Assembly: GCA_017407365.1 (NCBI GenBank)
Contig: JAFQWR010000256.1
Coordinates: forward strand, 1-5,570
DNA from: Clostridia bacterium
GTDB lineage: Bacteria > Bacillota > Clostridia > Christensenellales > HGM11417
Reading direction: 5' to 3'
Length of the DNA: 5,570 nt
Of the stretch, positions 1 to 5,203 are shown one piece after another. The notes beneath the pieces were generated by a model. The model ran no database searches, was not told the DNA's origin, and worked only from the letters and a program-made list of their open reading frames with translations. The position numbers and the translations under genes were made by a program. Position 1 is the first letter of the stretch; every line of letters begins with the position of its first letter.

Positions 1-1
1 G

Positions 2-868
2 GCACGCTATTCTCCCTGTGGCATTACCTCGTATATGCCGGAATCTCTCGGGAAAATCGTAAAAATGAATAAGGTTCCCGTGGTGATTGCTCTGCATCAC
101 GGCAACTATCTGCATTCCCCCTTCTGGAATTTCCGCAAAAAGCGCAAGGTGCCCCTGCATACCACCGTTACGCAGATTCTTACGGCAGAGCAGGTGGCGC
201 AGATGTCGGTGGACGAAATCAATGCCGCAATCCAAAAGGCAATGACCTACGACGAATACCAATATCAGAGGGAAAACGGCATCCGCATCACAGAGGAGTT
301 CCGTGCAGAGGGTATGCACAAAATTCTGTATCAGTGCCCCCATTGCAAAACGGAATCGAAGATGGCTTCCAAGGGTGCAGAGATTTTCTGCGAGGAATGC
401 GGCAAGCGCTGGCGCTTAAACGAGGACGGCACCTTAGAGGCTACGGAGGGCGAAACGGAGTTTTCGCACGTGCCCGATTGGTTCCGTTGGGAAAGAGAGC
501 AGGTGCGCGAGCAGATTCTGAAGGGAGAATATTCCTTTGAGGACGAGGTAGAGGTGTATTCCCTGCCGCGCTGCTGGCGGTTTGAAAAATTGGGTAAGGC
601 AAGGCTTACGCACGACCCTGAAAAGGGCTTTGTGCTTGAGGGCTTCTACCGCGATCAGCCGTATGTGGTTTCCCGTACGCCCCTGCAGACCAACAGCCTG
701 CATATCGAATACGACTACTGCTACATAAAGCCGTTCGATTGCGTGGATATCTCTACCGAGGAGGATTCCTTCTATTGCTACCCCACCAAGCAAAACGTGG
801 TAACCAAGCTTGCCTTTGCGGTGGAGGAGCTGTATCAGCTGCACAGCAAGAGGAATAAAGAAAAATAA
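2..868 (+). CDS. PlsC-like lysophospholipid acyltransferase with C-terminal zinc ribbon (5' end missing)
   Basis: The open frame runs in from the left edge (first whole codon at 2) and stops at TAA 866-868, so 288 C-terminal residues are visible. The first residues read A-R-Y-S-P-C-G. This matches the block III region of PlsC-type 1-acylglycerol-3-phosphate acyltransferases in the variant form E-A-R-Y-S instead of E-G-T-R-S; the preceding visible base is G, which fits a Glu codon. Block IV follows as K-V-P-V-V-I and then H-H-G-N-Y-L. Such enzymes transfer a fatty acyl chain to lysophosphatidate or a related lysolipid at the inner membrane face. The catalytic H-X4-D motif would lie left of the window. 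Counting from Met at 35, four cysteines (101, 104, 119, 122) form a C-X2-C...C-X2-C zinc ribbon inside a long C-terminal region absent from short PlsC proteins. The internal ATG at 35 is unlikely to be the start because homology extends upstream. The family call is fairly sure, the substrate is not. Confidence 0.8.
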   Translation, partial: ARYSPCGITSYMPESLGKIVKMNKVPVVIALHHGNYLHSPFWNFRKKRKVPLHTTVTQILTAEQVAQMSVDEINAAIQKAMTYDEYQYQRENGIRITEEFRAEGMHKILYQCPHCKTESKMASKGAEIFCEECGKRWRLNEDGTLEATEGETEFSHVPDWFRWEREQVREQILKGEYSFEDEVEVYSLPRCWRFEKLGKARLTHDPEKGFVLEGFYRDQPYVVSRTPLQTNSLHIEYDYCYIKPFDCVDISTEEDSFYCYPTKQNVVTKLAFAVEELYQLHSKRNKEK

Positions 869-896
869 AGCGCAAGAAAAAAGGTGCTTTCATACG

Positions 897-927
897 GGAG
901 GCCGCACTTTTGCGGCTTCCTTTTTTT
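897..927 (+). terminator. Rho-independent terminator after the acyltransferase gene
   Basis: A 10-base-pair stem with one G-T wobble (GGAGGCCGCA at 897-906 with TGCGGCTTCC at 911-920) has a CTTT loop and is followed by seven T at 921-927. It lies 28 bases after the stop codon. It should separate the acyltransferase transcript from the HD gene that starts 33 bases later. Confidence 0.9.
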
Positions 928-959
928 ACGGTACAAGTAATACATACGGGAGATAAAAT

Positions 960-1388
960 ATGATTTACACACCGCTTACCAAAAAGGCGCTTAAGCTGTG
1001 CTTTGAGGCGCATAAAAATCAGGTGGATAAAACGGGCTTGCCCTACGTTTTTCATCCCTTTCATCTGGCAGAGCAGATGGATAGCGAAATTGCAGTTGTA
1101 TGTGCGCTTCTGCACGACGTGGTAGAGGATACCCCTCTTTCGTTGCAGGACATTGCAGAAATGGGCTTTCCCCGCGAGGCGGTGGAGGTGCTTGCGCTTC
1201 TGACGCATGAGGAGGGCGTGCCGTATATGGAATACGTGCAAAAAATCAAGCATAACCCCATTGCGAAGCAGGTAAAAATTGCCGATTTACAGCACAACAG
1301 CGATCTTACCCGCCTGGATACCGTTGACGAATGGGCGCAAAGGCGCAACGCAAAATACAGCGAGGCACTGCGTATTCTCACCGAATAA
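960..1388 (+). CDS. Stand-alone HD-domain protein, (p)ppGpp hydrolase-like (Rel/SpoT HD half)
   Basis: This 142-residue protein consists almost wholly of an HD phosphohydrolase domain of the Rel/SpoT/Mesh1 type. The visible metal and catalytic signature is complete: H32 in G-L-P-Y-V-F-H-P, H52-D53 in L-L-H-D-V-V-E-D-T, the E56-D57 pair, and D109 with N113 in K-I-A-D-L-Q-H-N-S-D. In Rel proteins these residues hold a manganese ion and remove the 3'-pyrophosphate of (p)ppGpp. There is no synthetase, TGS or ACT domain. The Arg that packs against the guanine base in well-studied Rel hydrolases (R-K-S-G context) is Asp23 here (V-D-K-T-G), so the true substrate may differ. The ATG at 960 is preceded by GGGAG at 948-952 with 7 bases between. 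I see no convincing promoter between the upstream terminator and the gene, so it may depend on leaky termination or a weak promoter. The fold is certain, the substrate is inferred. Confidence 0.85.
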   Translation: MIYTPLTKKALKLCFEAHKNQVDKTGLPYVFHPFHLAEQMDSEIAVVCALLHDVVEDTPLSLQDIAEMGFPREAVEVLALLTHEEGVPYMEYVQKIKHNPIAKQVKIADLQHNSDLTRLDTVDEWAQRRNAKYSEALRILTE

Positions 1389-1409
1389 GCCCTTTTCAAG
1401 CGGTATATG

Positions 1410-1442
1410 CACCTTCGCCTGCTATTATGCGCGGCGTGGGTG
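1410..1442 (+). other. Imperfect hairpin between the HD gene and the next promoter
   Basis: CACCTTCGCC (1410-1419) can pair with GGCGTGGGTG (1433-1442) apart from one T-T mismatch and one wobble, with a 13-base loop. Only three T follow, so it is at best a weak terminator for the HD gene. It lies directly before the promoter at 1449. Confidence 0.35.
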
Positions 1443-1448
1443 TTTCGC

Positions 1449-1477
1449 TTGACAAAGCAGGTGCAATAGAATATAAT
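1449..1477 (+). promoter_or_regulatory. Perfect consensus sigma-A promoter for the zinc-ribbon membrane protein gene
   Basis: TTGACA at 1449-1454 and TATAAT at 1472-1477 are both exact consensus hexamers with an ideal 17-base spacer. Transcription would begin near 1484, leaving a leader of about 24 bases before the ATG at 1508. Short GCTT/AAGC arms (1447-1450 and 1455-1458) flank the core of the -35 box; they may be chance. Confidence 0.92.
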
Positions 1478-1507
1478 GGATATAAATTTCAAAGAAGAGG
1501 TAGTGCT

Positions 1508-2113
1508 ATGAAATGTAAGCATTGCGGTAACGAAATAGAGGAAAATGCCGCCTTTTGCCCGAGCTGTGGCAGGGCGCAGGTAGGAGAGGGGGAGATTTCC
1601 ACCACACCCACCGTGCCCCAACCAAAGGCACCCGAGGCGGTAAAGCCCAAAGGGGAAGAGGGTAGGGGGCTCAACCCCATCAAGCACAAAAAGGCGGAGG
1701 TAAAAAGGGCAAAGCGCAAAAGGGCAGAAAAAAAGGAGGAGGCAGATTGCAATCCCCCTGCGCTCGGTGCGCTTCTCAAAAAGCCGCTGAATGTGCTGTA
1801 TCTGGTTCTTGCAGCTATCTGTATGGTGCCCAACTTCCTTGCGGAATACCGCAGAATTGCAAACGGCGTTTCGCCGGACGGCATCTATTGGCTGCTTGTT
1901 TCACCCACGCTGATTGCACTTGGTTTGCTGTTTCTTGCGTTCGGTATGCCCTATATCCGTGCCGCTAAGGCAAGAGCAAAAAAGGAATATGAGGAATCGG
2001 GCGCAGTAAAAACTCCCGTATGGGAAACGGTCAACAAGGTGCTTGTTGTGCTTTTTCTTGTGATAGCGGCAGTATGCTTTCTGATTTCGATGCTCGTCAG
2101 GGTTATCGGCTAA
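1508..2113 (+). CDS. Zinc-ribbon domain membrane protein, function unknown
   Basis: The product has 201 residues. It opens with a compact zinc ribbon: C3-X2-C6 and C17-X2-C20 in the pattern C-K-H-C-G...F-C-P-S-C-G, as in the small zinc_ribbon domains that start many bacterial membrane proteins. A Pro/Glu-rich linker follows, then a strongly basic stretch at about residues 58-78 with many Lys and Arg. Three likely membrane helices lie at about 96-113, 128-148 and 178-198. The ribbon and basic linker probably sit in the cytoplasm beside the membrane. The frame stays open back to 1331, but ATG 1508 is chosen because it has AGAGG at 1496-1500, lies just after the consensus promoter, and places the Cys motif at the N-terminus as is usual. 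It may be cotranscribed with the gene at 2216, 102 bases downstream. The ribbon could bind zinc or be a structural remnant; no function can be assigned. Confidence 0.85.
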   Translation: MKCKHCGNEIEENAAFCPSCGRAQVGEGEISTTPTVPQPKAPEAVKPKGEEGRGLNPIKHKKAEVKRAKRKRAEKKEEADCNPPALGALLKKPLNVLYLVLAAICMVPNFLAEYRRIANGVSPDGIYWLLVSPTLIALGLLFLAFGMPYIRAAKARAKKEYEESGAVKTPVWETVNKVLVVLFLVIAAVCFLISMLVRVIG

Positions 2114-2215
2114 AAACCTTTTGCTTGCATTGCGGCTTTTGTAAGCCCTCCCACAGGCTCTGATGCAGAAAAGGCTCGCTGCGCTGAGTTGTATTGTTTT
2201 TAAGGAGAGGTAGGT

Positions 2216-2776
2216 ATGAATAAAAAAAGAATCTGGCTTGTGCTTCCTATGGCTCTGCTTCCTTATCTGGTGCTGTTTGCGCTGGCAACCATCTTTTTTT
2301 CGGCGAAGCTTCCGTTTTTCACCTTTATTATGGAGCAGATTTTCGGGAGCAACGCATGGGCGCTGATCGGTGCGCTCTTTTTGTATTGCGTGCTTGCAGG
2401 CTTAATCAGCGCCATCTGCTTTGCCGTAAGCGTCTACAAAAGGTGGGATGCTCTTTCGCTGGCAAAATGCGCAATGGTTGTAAAGCTGATTCAGGTTCCC
2501 GCATACACCGTTATTTTTGTGCTTGGCGTTTTGTTCTTTACCACGGTGTTCACCTTTCCGTTTACCGTCGGCTTGTTCTTGTTTGATTGCTTTTCGCTCG
2601 TTCTATCGGGGCTTTTACTGCTTGCATCGGCAATAAACGCCGTTCGTGAGGGGCTTACCGAAAAGAAAACCGCCCTGCTGTTTGTTTTGTTGCAGGTTGT
2701 TTTCTGCGTGGATGTGATTGCCTCTGTGGTGTTTTATCTTCGTATGAAGAGGGCGAGTGGCAACCGTGAAGAATAA
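2216..2776 (+). CDS. Multi-pass membrane protein, function unknown
   Basis: The product has 186 residues, almost all hydrophobic. Likely membrane helices lie at about 6-28, 48-73, 95-123, 125-142 and 153-175, so roughly five spans with short loops and a basic N-terminus (N-K-K-R). No catalytic or transport motif is visible. The most distinctive loop is K90-L-I-Q-V-P-A-Y before the third span, which may help a profile search. ATG 2216 follows a strong ribosome binding site (AAGGAGAGG at 2202-2210). I find no good promoter in the 102 bases upstream, so it most likely shares the 1449 promoter with the zinc-ribbon gene. The unit ends at the terminator 2818-2846. Nothing indicates a frameshift or truncation. 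Confidence 0.82.
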   Translation: MNKKRIWLVLPMALLPYLVLFALATIFFSAKLPFFTFIMEQIFGSNAWALIGALFLYCVLAGLISAICFAVSVYKRWDALSLAKCAMVVKLIQVPAYTVIFVLGVLFFTTVFTFPFTVGLFLFDCFSLVLSGLLLLASAINAVREGLTEKKTALLFVLLQVVFCVDVIASVVFYLRMKRASGNREE

Positions 2777-2779
2777 CAG

Positions 2780-2806
2780 GTAAACGCTTCGTGCGTTTGC
2801 GTTTAC
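2780..2806 (+). other. Two mutually exclusive hairpins just after the 2216 gene
   Basis: GTAAACGC (2780-2787) pairs perfectly with GCGTTTAC (2799-2806), giving 8 base pairs and an 11-base loop. The same left arm can instead pair AAACGC (2782-2787) with the first copy of GCGTTT (2793-2798), giving 6 pairs and a 5-base loop. The choice exists because GCGTTT is repeated in tandem at 2793-2804. The structure starts 3 bases after the stop codon and ends 11 bases before the terminator stem. It could stabilise the mRNA 3' end. Confidence 0.55.
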
Positions 2807-2817
2807 AAAAATACAGG

Positions 2818-2846
2818 GCCCCTTTTCCGTGAGGGGGCTTTTTTTT
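2818..2846 (+). terminator. Rho-independent terminator after the 2216 gene
   Basis: GCCCCTTT (2818-2825) pairs with GAGGGGGC (2831-2838), 8 pairs including two wobbles, with a TCCGT loop and a run of eight T at 2839-2846. It closes the transcription unit holding the genes at 1508 and 2216. Confidence 0.88.
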
Positions 2847-2869
2847 ACCCTTTACACAGGTAAAAAGTG

Positions 2870-2897
2870 AAAACGGGGGAGAAATAGCCGTTTTTTT
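2870..2897 (+). terminator. Possible weak second terminator
   Basis: AAAACGG (2870-2876) can pair with CCGTTTT (2888-2894) across an 11-base loop, and the T-run continues to 2897. Only three pairs are G-C, so it is weak. It may back up the terminator 24 bases upstream or be a by-product of AT-rich sequence. Confidence 0.3.
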
Positions 2898-2938
2898 CTG
2901 TGTTTTTTGCAATTCTGCGTGAACGGTAAAAAAATAAG

Positions 2939-2967
2939 TTGCATAAACCGTCACAAAATGGTATAAT
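2939..2967 (+). promoter_or_regulatory. Sigma-A promoter for the 3014 gene
   Basis: TTGCAT (2939-2944) and TATAAT (2962-2967) are separated by exactly 17 bases. TG at 2959-2960 adds an extended -10 element. Transcription would start near 2974, giving a leader of about 40 bases to the TTG start at 3014. Confidence 0.88.
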
Positions 2968-3013
2968 ACTTGTAAAGCACAGTAGATACAGTGATGCTTT
3001 GGGAGGAAGAAAA

Positions 3014-3604
3014 TTGGAAAAGAAAAAAACAGTAGTGCATATTCTGGGTGCCATTTTTTTGGTGTGGTTTGCCATTGTGATGTTTCGTGTGGCAAGCGGA
3101 AGCATTTCGATGCTTCTTCCCTTTAAGGAAAACGGTGCCGTCGATTTCAGCAACAGATTCAAGCTGCTCATTCCTTACGCGCTTTGTATGGTGGTATTTG
3201 CAGGGCTGATTGTTATCCTGAACGACGGGGAATTTATGGAGTGGCTTCCCAGCGCAGGTATCATTCTTGGTCTTACCTTCGGTGGCGCCCTGATTGGCTT
3301 TTATAAGTATATCTGTGTGTTGCTTTCCTTGGTGTACGCCGTCTGGTGGCTGATTGCATCCTTCAGAAATCTCAAGTCCGCATGGGACGGCCCTGCCTTT
3401 ATTATGGCGTTGTGCCGTATCTGCCTTACCGCCGCCATCTGCGGCTTCGTCCTTGGCTGGGCAGCCGTGCCCACTGAGTCTGTCGAAATCGTGGCGGGCT
3501 CTGCGCAGGCGCAGTCGTTCACCGTTGCGGGTATTCTTGCTCTCGGGGGTGCAGGCGGTTTGGTAGGCGAAGCATTCCTCTGGATAAAATACTGCGAGTA
3601 TTGA
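3014..3604 (+). CDS. Six-helix membrane protein, function unknown (TTG start)
   Basis: The product has 196 residues. Likely membrane helices lie at about 7-26, 50-69, 77-97, 99-117, 129-151 and 170-191, with a basic N-terminal tail (E-K-K-K). The last span is glycine-rich (L-G-G-A-G-G-L-V-G). No motif of a known transporter, enzyme or sensor is visible. TTG 3014 is chosen because GGGAGG at 3001-3006 stands 7 bases upstream. The other possible in-frame start, TTG at 2939, is itself the -35 box and lies upstream of the likely transcript start. Some hydrophobic segments could be re-entrant, so the span count is approximate. No clear terminator follows; transcription may run on toward the 3799 gene, which also has its own promoter. 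Confidence 0.8.
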   Translation: MEKKKTVVHILGAIFLVWFAIVMFRVASGSISMLLPFKENGAVDFSNRFKLLIPYALCMVVFAGLIVILNDGEFMEWLPSAGIILGLTFGGALIGFYKYICVLLSLVYAVWWLIASFRNLKSAWDGPAFIMALCRICLTAAICGFVLGWAAVPTESVEIVAGSAQAQSFTVAGILALGGAGGLVGEAFLWIKYCEY

Positions 3605-3686
3605 TCTATCCGGTAAGGCTCTTGCCTCTTCTTGTCTGAGTCAAAGGTTGCGCCAAAGGGAAAAGGATGTTTTTTTTAGAAAAGCA

Positions 3687-3715
3687 TTGCTTTCTGAAAG
3701 CAGATGTGTTATAAT
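3687..3715 (+). promoter_or_regulatory. Sigma-A promoter for the 3799 gene
   Basis: TTGCTT (3687-3692) and TATAAT (3710-3715) have a 17-base spacer, with an extended -10 TG at 3707-3708. Transcription would begin near 3722, giving a leader of about 77 bases, longer than those of the neighbouring genes. Confidence 0.87.
3688..3702 (+). promoter_or_regulatory. Palindrome overlapping the -35 box, candidate operator
   Basis: TGCTTTC-T-GAAAGCA is a perfect inverted repeat with 7-base arms around one central base. It covers five of the six -35 bases and most of the upstream spacer. A related AGAAAAGCA copy with one extra A lies directly upstream at 3678-3686, so the GAAAGCA half-site appears three times in alternating orientation. 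A bound repressor would block polymerase. With so short a loop it is a poor RNA hairpin, and it lies upstream of the transcript start. No regulator gene is visible in the window. Confidence 0.5.
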
Positions 3716-3728
3716 AAAAGGGAAGACA

Positions 3729-3773
3729 CCCGATTTTGTAGTATCGGGCTCTTGCGTGGGGGTATCCCCGTGC
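3729..3773 (+). promoter_or_regulatory. Structured 5' leader with two hairpins
   Basis: Hairpin 1 pairs CCCGAT (3729-3734) with ATCGGG (3743-3748). Hairpin 2 pairs GCGTGGGG (3754-3761) with CCCCGTGC (3766-3773), 8 pairs including two wobbles, with a GTAT loop. Both lie between the predicted transcript start and the ribosome binding site AGGGGAGGA (3786-3794 region). The CCCC of hairpin 2 could alternatively pair with GGGG in that site. I recognise no known riboswitch class, and no T-run follows that would make it an attenuator. Confidence 0.45.
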
Positions 3774-3798
3774 AGAAAAAGGGTCAGGGGAGGAAATT

Positions 3799-5007
3799 AT
3801 GACTCGCTTTAAGCATTTAACAATGCTGATTGTCAAGGTGGTTATGCTTGTGCTTGTATTTGCACTTACAAGCGTGCTGACCTCCTTGCAGGATTTTGTC
3901 ACCGACGGTATCAATTTTGCCGATTCCGAGGAGGGTGCGTCCGTAGAGATCGTAACCGGCAACGGAGCCACCGCTACATACGAAAAGGCAAACGGCAGGC
4001 TTGTGTTCGACATCACGCAAAGCGGTACGCAGTATAACGACATCACCGTAAGGCTTGGCTTTGAGAATATCACCTATTCGTCCAATTTTATCCACGACGT
4101 AATGGGCGAGCATCTGGACGAGCGTCACGATGAGTTTTTGGCTGAAATGGAAAACGGCCCTTGGTTGGGCACGGTCACCTTTCTTCTGATGAGTGAACAG
4201 GAGGTAGGCTCCTTCCAGGATCAGCAATACACCTTTATCGATTCCACAAGTAAGGTGCATGTAGATAGCCTATCGGTTGCCGCCGCCAATAAGCGCAACA
4301 GCTCGGAGGCGTTTGATGTAACCAAGGGCAGTGCAACCACCGTTACACTGGTGTTTGGCTCTGAAGAGGCAGGTGCGCTTCCCTCGGGCAGATATTTTCT
4401 TGCGCTCGATCTGAAGCTGAAGCACCCCGAGGGCAAAATACTGAATCTTGAGCCGCTTGAGGTTGTGGGCGCTGTGGGCAAGGTCTGTTTGCAGGCGGTA
4501 AAGGAAAAGGGCACCGGTATCTTCAACGTGTATAACTGGCTGACCTTCTATGCCATGCTGATGATCCTTGGCTGGTTCGTCTATCTGTGGCGTGACGGCA
4601 GAGTCGTGGTAAGGGTTTTCCTTGCCGCAAAAATCTCCTGCGCGTCCTCAGTTATCGTAACCGTTCTCCGCAACGGCACCGTTGTCAACGAATACGAGGA
4701 AAGCGATTCCGGTATTGCTCAGGCAATTATTGCCGCAGGCCTCGTATGGGTTTTCTTAACGTTGATTATCCCCATCCGCATTGTGTGGTATCTGCTCCGT
4801 GATATCATTTATCTGTTCAGGCACGACGAGGCGTTAGAGGAGTTTTTCTATATCGGCAATATTATGGGCAGTGTGGGTATCTTTGTCTGTCTGTTCGGTA
4901 TTGCAGGTCTGTTTGGTGCAGGCAAAACGATTGGCATAATCGCCTTGGTTGTAGGGCTTTTGCTGTGCTTCATTGCAAGTAAAATCTGTAAGGCGGTAGA
5001 GGACTGA
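3799..5007 (+). CDS. Membrane protein with large extracytoplasmic domain, function unknown
   Basis: The product has 402 residues. A hydrophobic N-terminal segment at about 8-30 acts as signal anchor or first span. Residues about 31-243 are polar and strand-rich, with many Thr/Val/Asp alternations and no Cys until near residue 231, consistent with a domain outside the membrane. Spans follow at about 247-264, 306-330, 350-372 and 374-394, with a less clear hydrophobic stretch at 268-289. The C-terminus is short and charged (K-A-V-E-D). A polar external domain followed by several helices could suit a sensor, an envelope stress protein or a secretion accessory, but no motif decides. ATG 3799 has a strong AGGGGAGGA site just upstream. 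The gene has its own promoter at 3687, a structured leader and its own terminator at 5040, so it is a single-gene unit. Confidence 0.83.
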   Translation: MTRFKHLTMLIVKVVMLVLVFALTSVLTSLQDFVTDGINFADSEEGASVEIVTGNGATATYEKANGRLVFDITQSGTQYNDITVRLGFENITYSSNFIHDVMGEHLDERHDEFLAEMENGPWLGTVTFLLMSEQEVGSFQDQQYTFIDSTSKVHVDSLSVAAANKRNSSEAFDVTKGSATTVTLVFGSEEAGALPSGRYFLALDLKLKHPEGKILNLEPLEVVGAVGKVCLQAVKEKGTGIFNVYNWLTFYAMLMILGWFVYLWRDGRVVVRVFLAAKISCASSVIVTVLRNGTVVNEYEESDSGIAQAIIAAGLVWVFLTLIIPIRIVWYLLRDIIYLFRHDEALEEFFYIGNIMGSVGIFVCLFGIAGLFGAGKTIGIIALVVGLLLCFIASKICKAVED

Positions 5008-5039
5008 TTTTCTTTCGTCAAAAATAAAACGTTATATAG

Positions 5040-5073
5040 CGCTCCTGTTGGCTTTGCCGCAGGAGCGTTTTTT
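5040..5073 (+). terminator. Strong rho-independent terminator after the 3799 gene
   Basis: CGCTCCTG (5040-5047) pairs perfectly with CAGGAGCG (5060-5067). Inside, GGC and GCC (5050-5052 and 5056-5058) can extend the stem around a TTT loop. Six T follow at 5068-5073. It ends only 10 bases before the IS left-end hairpin. Confidence 0.92.
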
Positions 5074-5083
5074 GTATAAAGAA

Positions 5084-5106
5084 AACCACGCGATAGTCGC
5101 GTGGTT
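5084..5106 (+). repeat. IS left-end hairpin (predicted TnpA recognition structure)
   Basis: AACCACGCGA (5084-5093) pairs perfectly with TCGCGTGGTT (5097-5106), leaving a 3-base TAG loop. IS200/IS605 transposases bind such subterminal hairpins in single-stranded DNA near the cleavage site. It is not followed by a T-run on the plus strand, so it is unlikely to serve mainly as a terminator in that direction. GGTTAACC, an 8-base palindrome, follows at 5114-5121. Confidence 0.82.
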
Positions 5107-5130
5107 GAAAAGAGGTTAACCGGTGAGAAA

Positions 5131-5199
5131 GAATCCTTCAAATATGCTATAATAGAAAAGACCTGCCAGTCGAAACTAAAAAGCATATTTGGAGGATTT
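5131..5199 (+). promoter_or_regulatory. Long helix that would hide the tnpA ribosome binding site
   Basis: Bases 5131-5148 can pair with 5182-5199 in an uninterrupted 18-pair helix with two G-T wobbles and a 33-base loop. The right arm contains the GGAGGA ribosome binding site (5191-5196) of tnpA. The left arm ends at the first base of the TATAAT box at 5148-5153, so it would be present only in transcripts that start upstream of that promoter. Read-through RNA from the chromosome would thus be poorly translated. Confidence 0.7.
5145..5153 (+). promoter_or_regulatory. Extended -10 promoter for tnpA
   Basis: TGCTATAAT at 5145-5153 is a perfect extended -10 element (TG-N-TATAAT). No good -35 box is found at 16-19 bases upstream, which extended -10 promoters tolerate. 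Transcription would begin near 5160, about 44 bases before the tnpA start. Confidence 0.65.
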
Positions 5200-5203
5200 A
5201 TCT

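Noticed and set aside
753..1253. Open frame of 166 codons on the minus strand
   Set aside because: It spans parts of two well-supported plus-strand genes and the terminator between them, and the translation resembles no family; it is a shadow frame. The same holds for the minus-strand frames at 434-844, 1061-1687, 1489-1884, 2655-3095, 3606-4073, 3817-4260, 4221-4526 and 4848-5186.
1331..1507. Upstream extension of the zinc-ribbon gene to an ATG at 1331
   Set aside because: It would overlap the HD gene, run through the promoter at 1449-1477, and put 59 unrelated residues before a Cys motif that normally sits at the N-terminus.
2114..2215. TTGCTT at 2121-2126 as a -35 box for the 2216 gene
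   Set aside because: No acceptable -10 sequence lies 16-18 bases downstream.
2939..3013. TTG at 2939 as start of the 3014 gene
   Set aside because: This TTG is part of the -35 box, lies upstream of the likely transcript start and has no ribosome binding site.
3605..3686. Terminator after the 3014 gene
   Set aside because: A T-run exists at 3670-3677 but no stable stem precedes it; the best pairing (GGCTC with GAGTC) is short with a 16-base loop.
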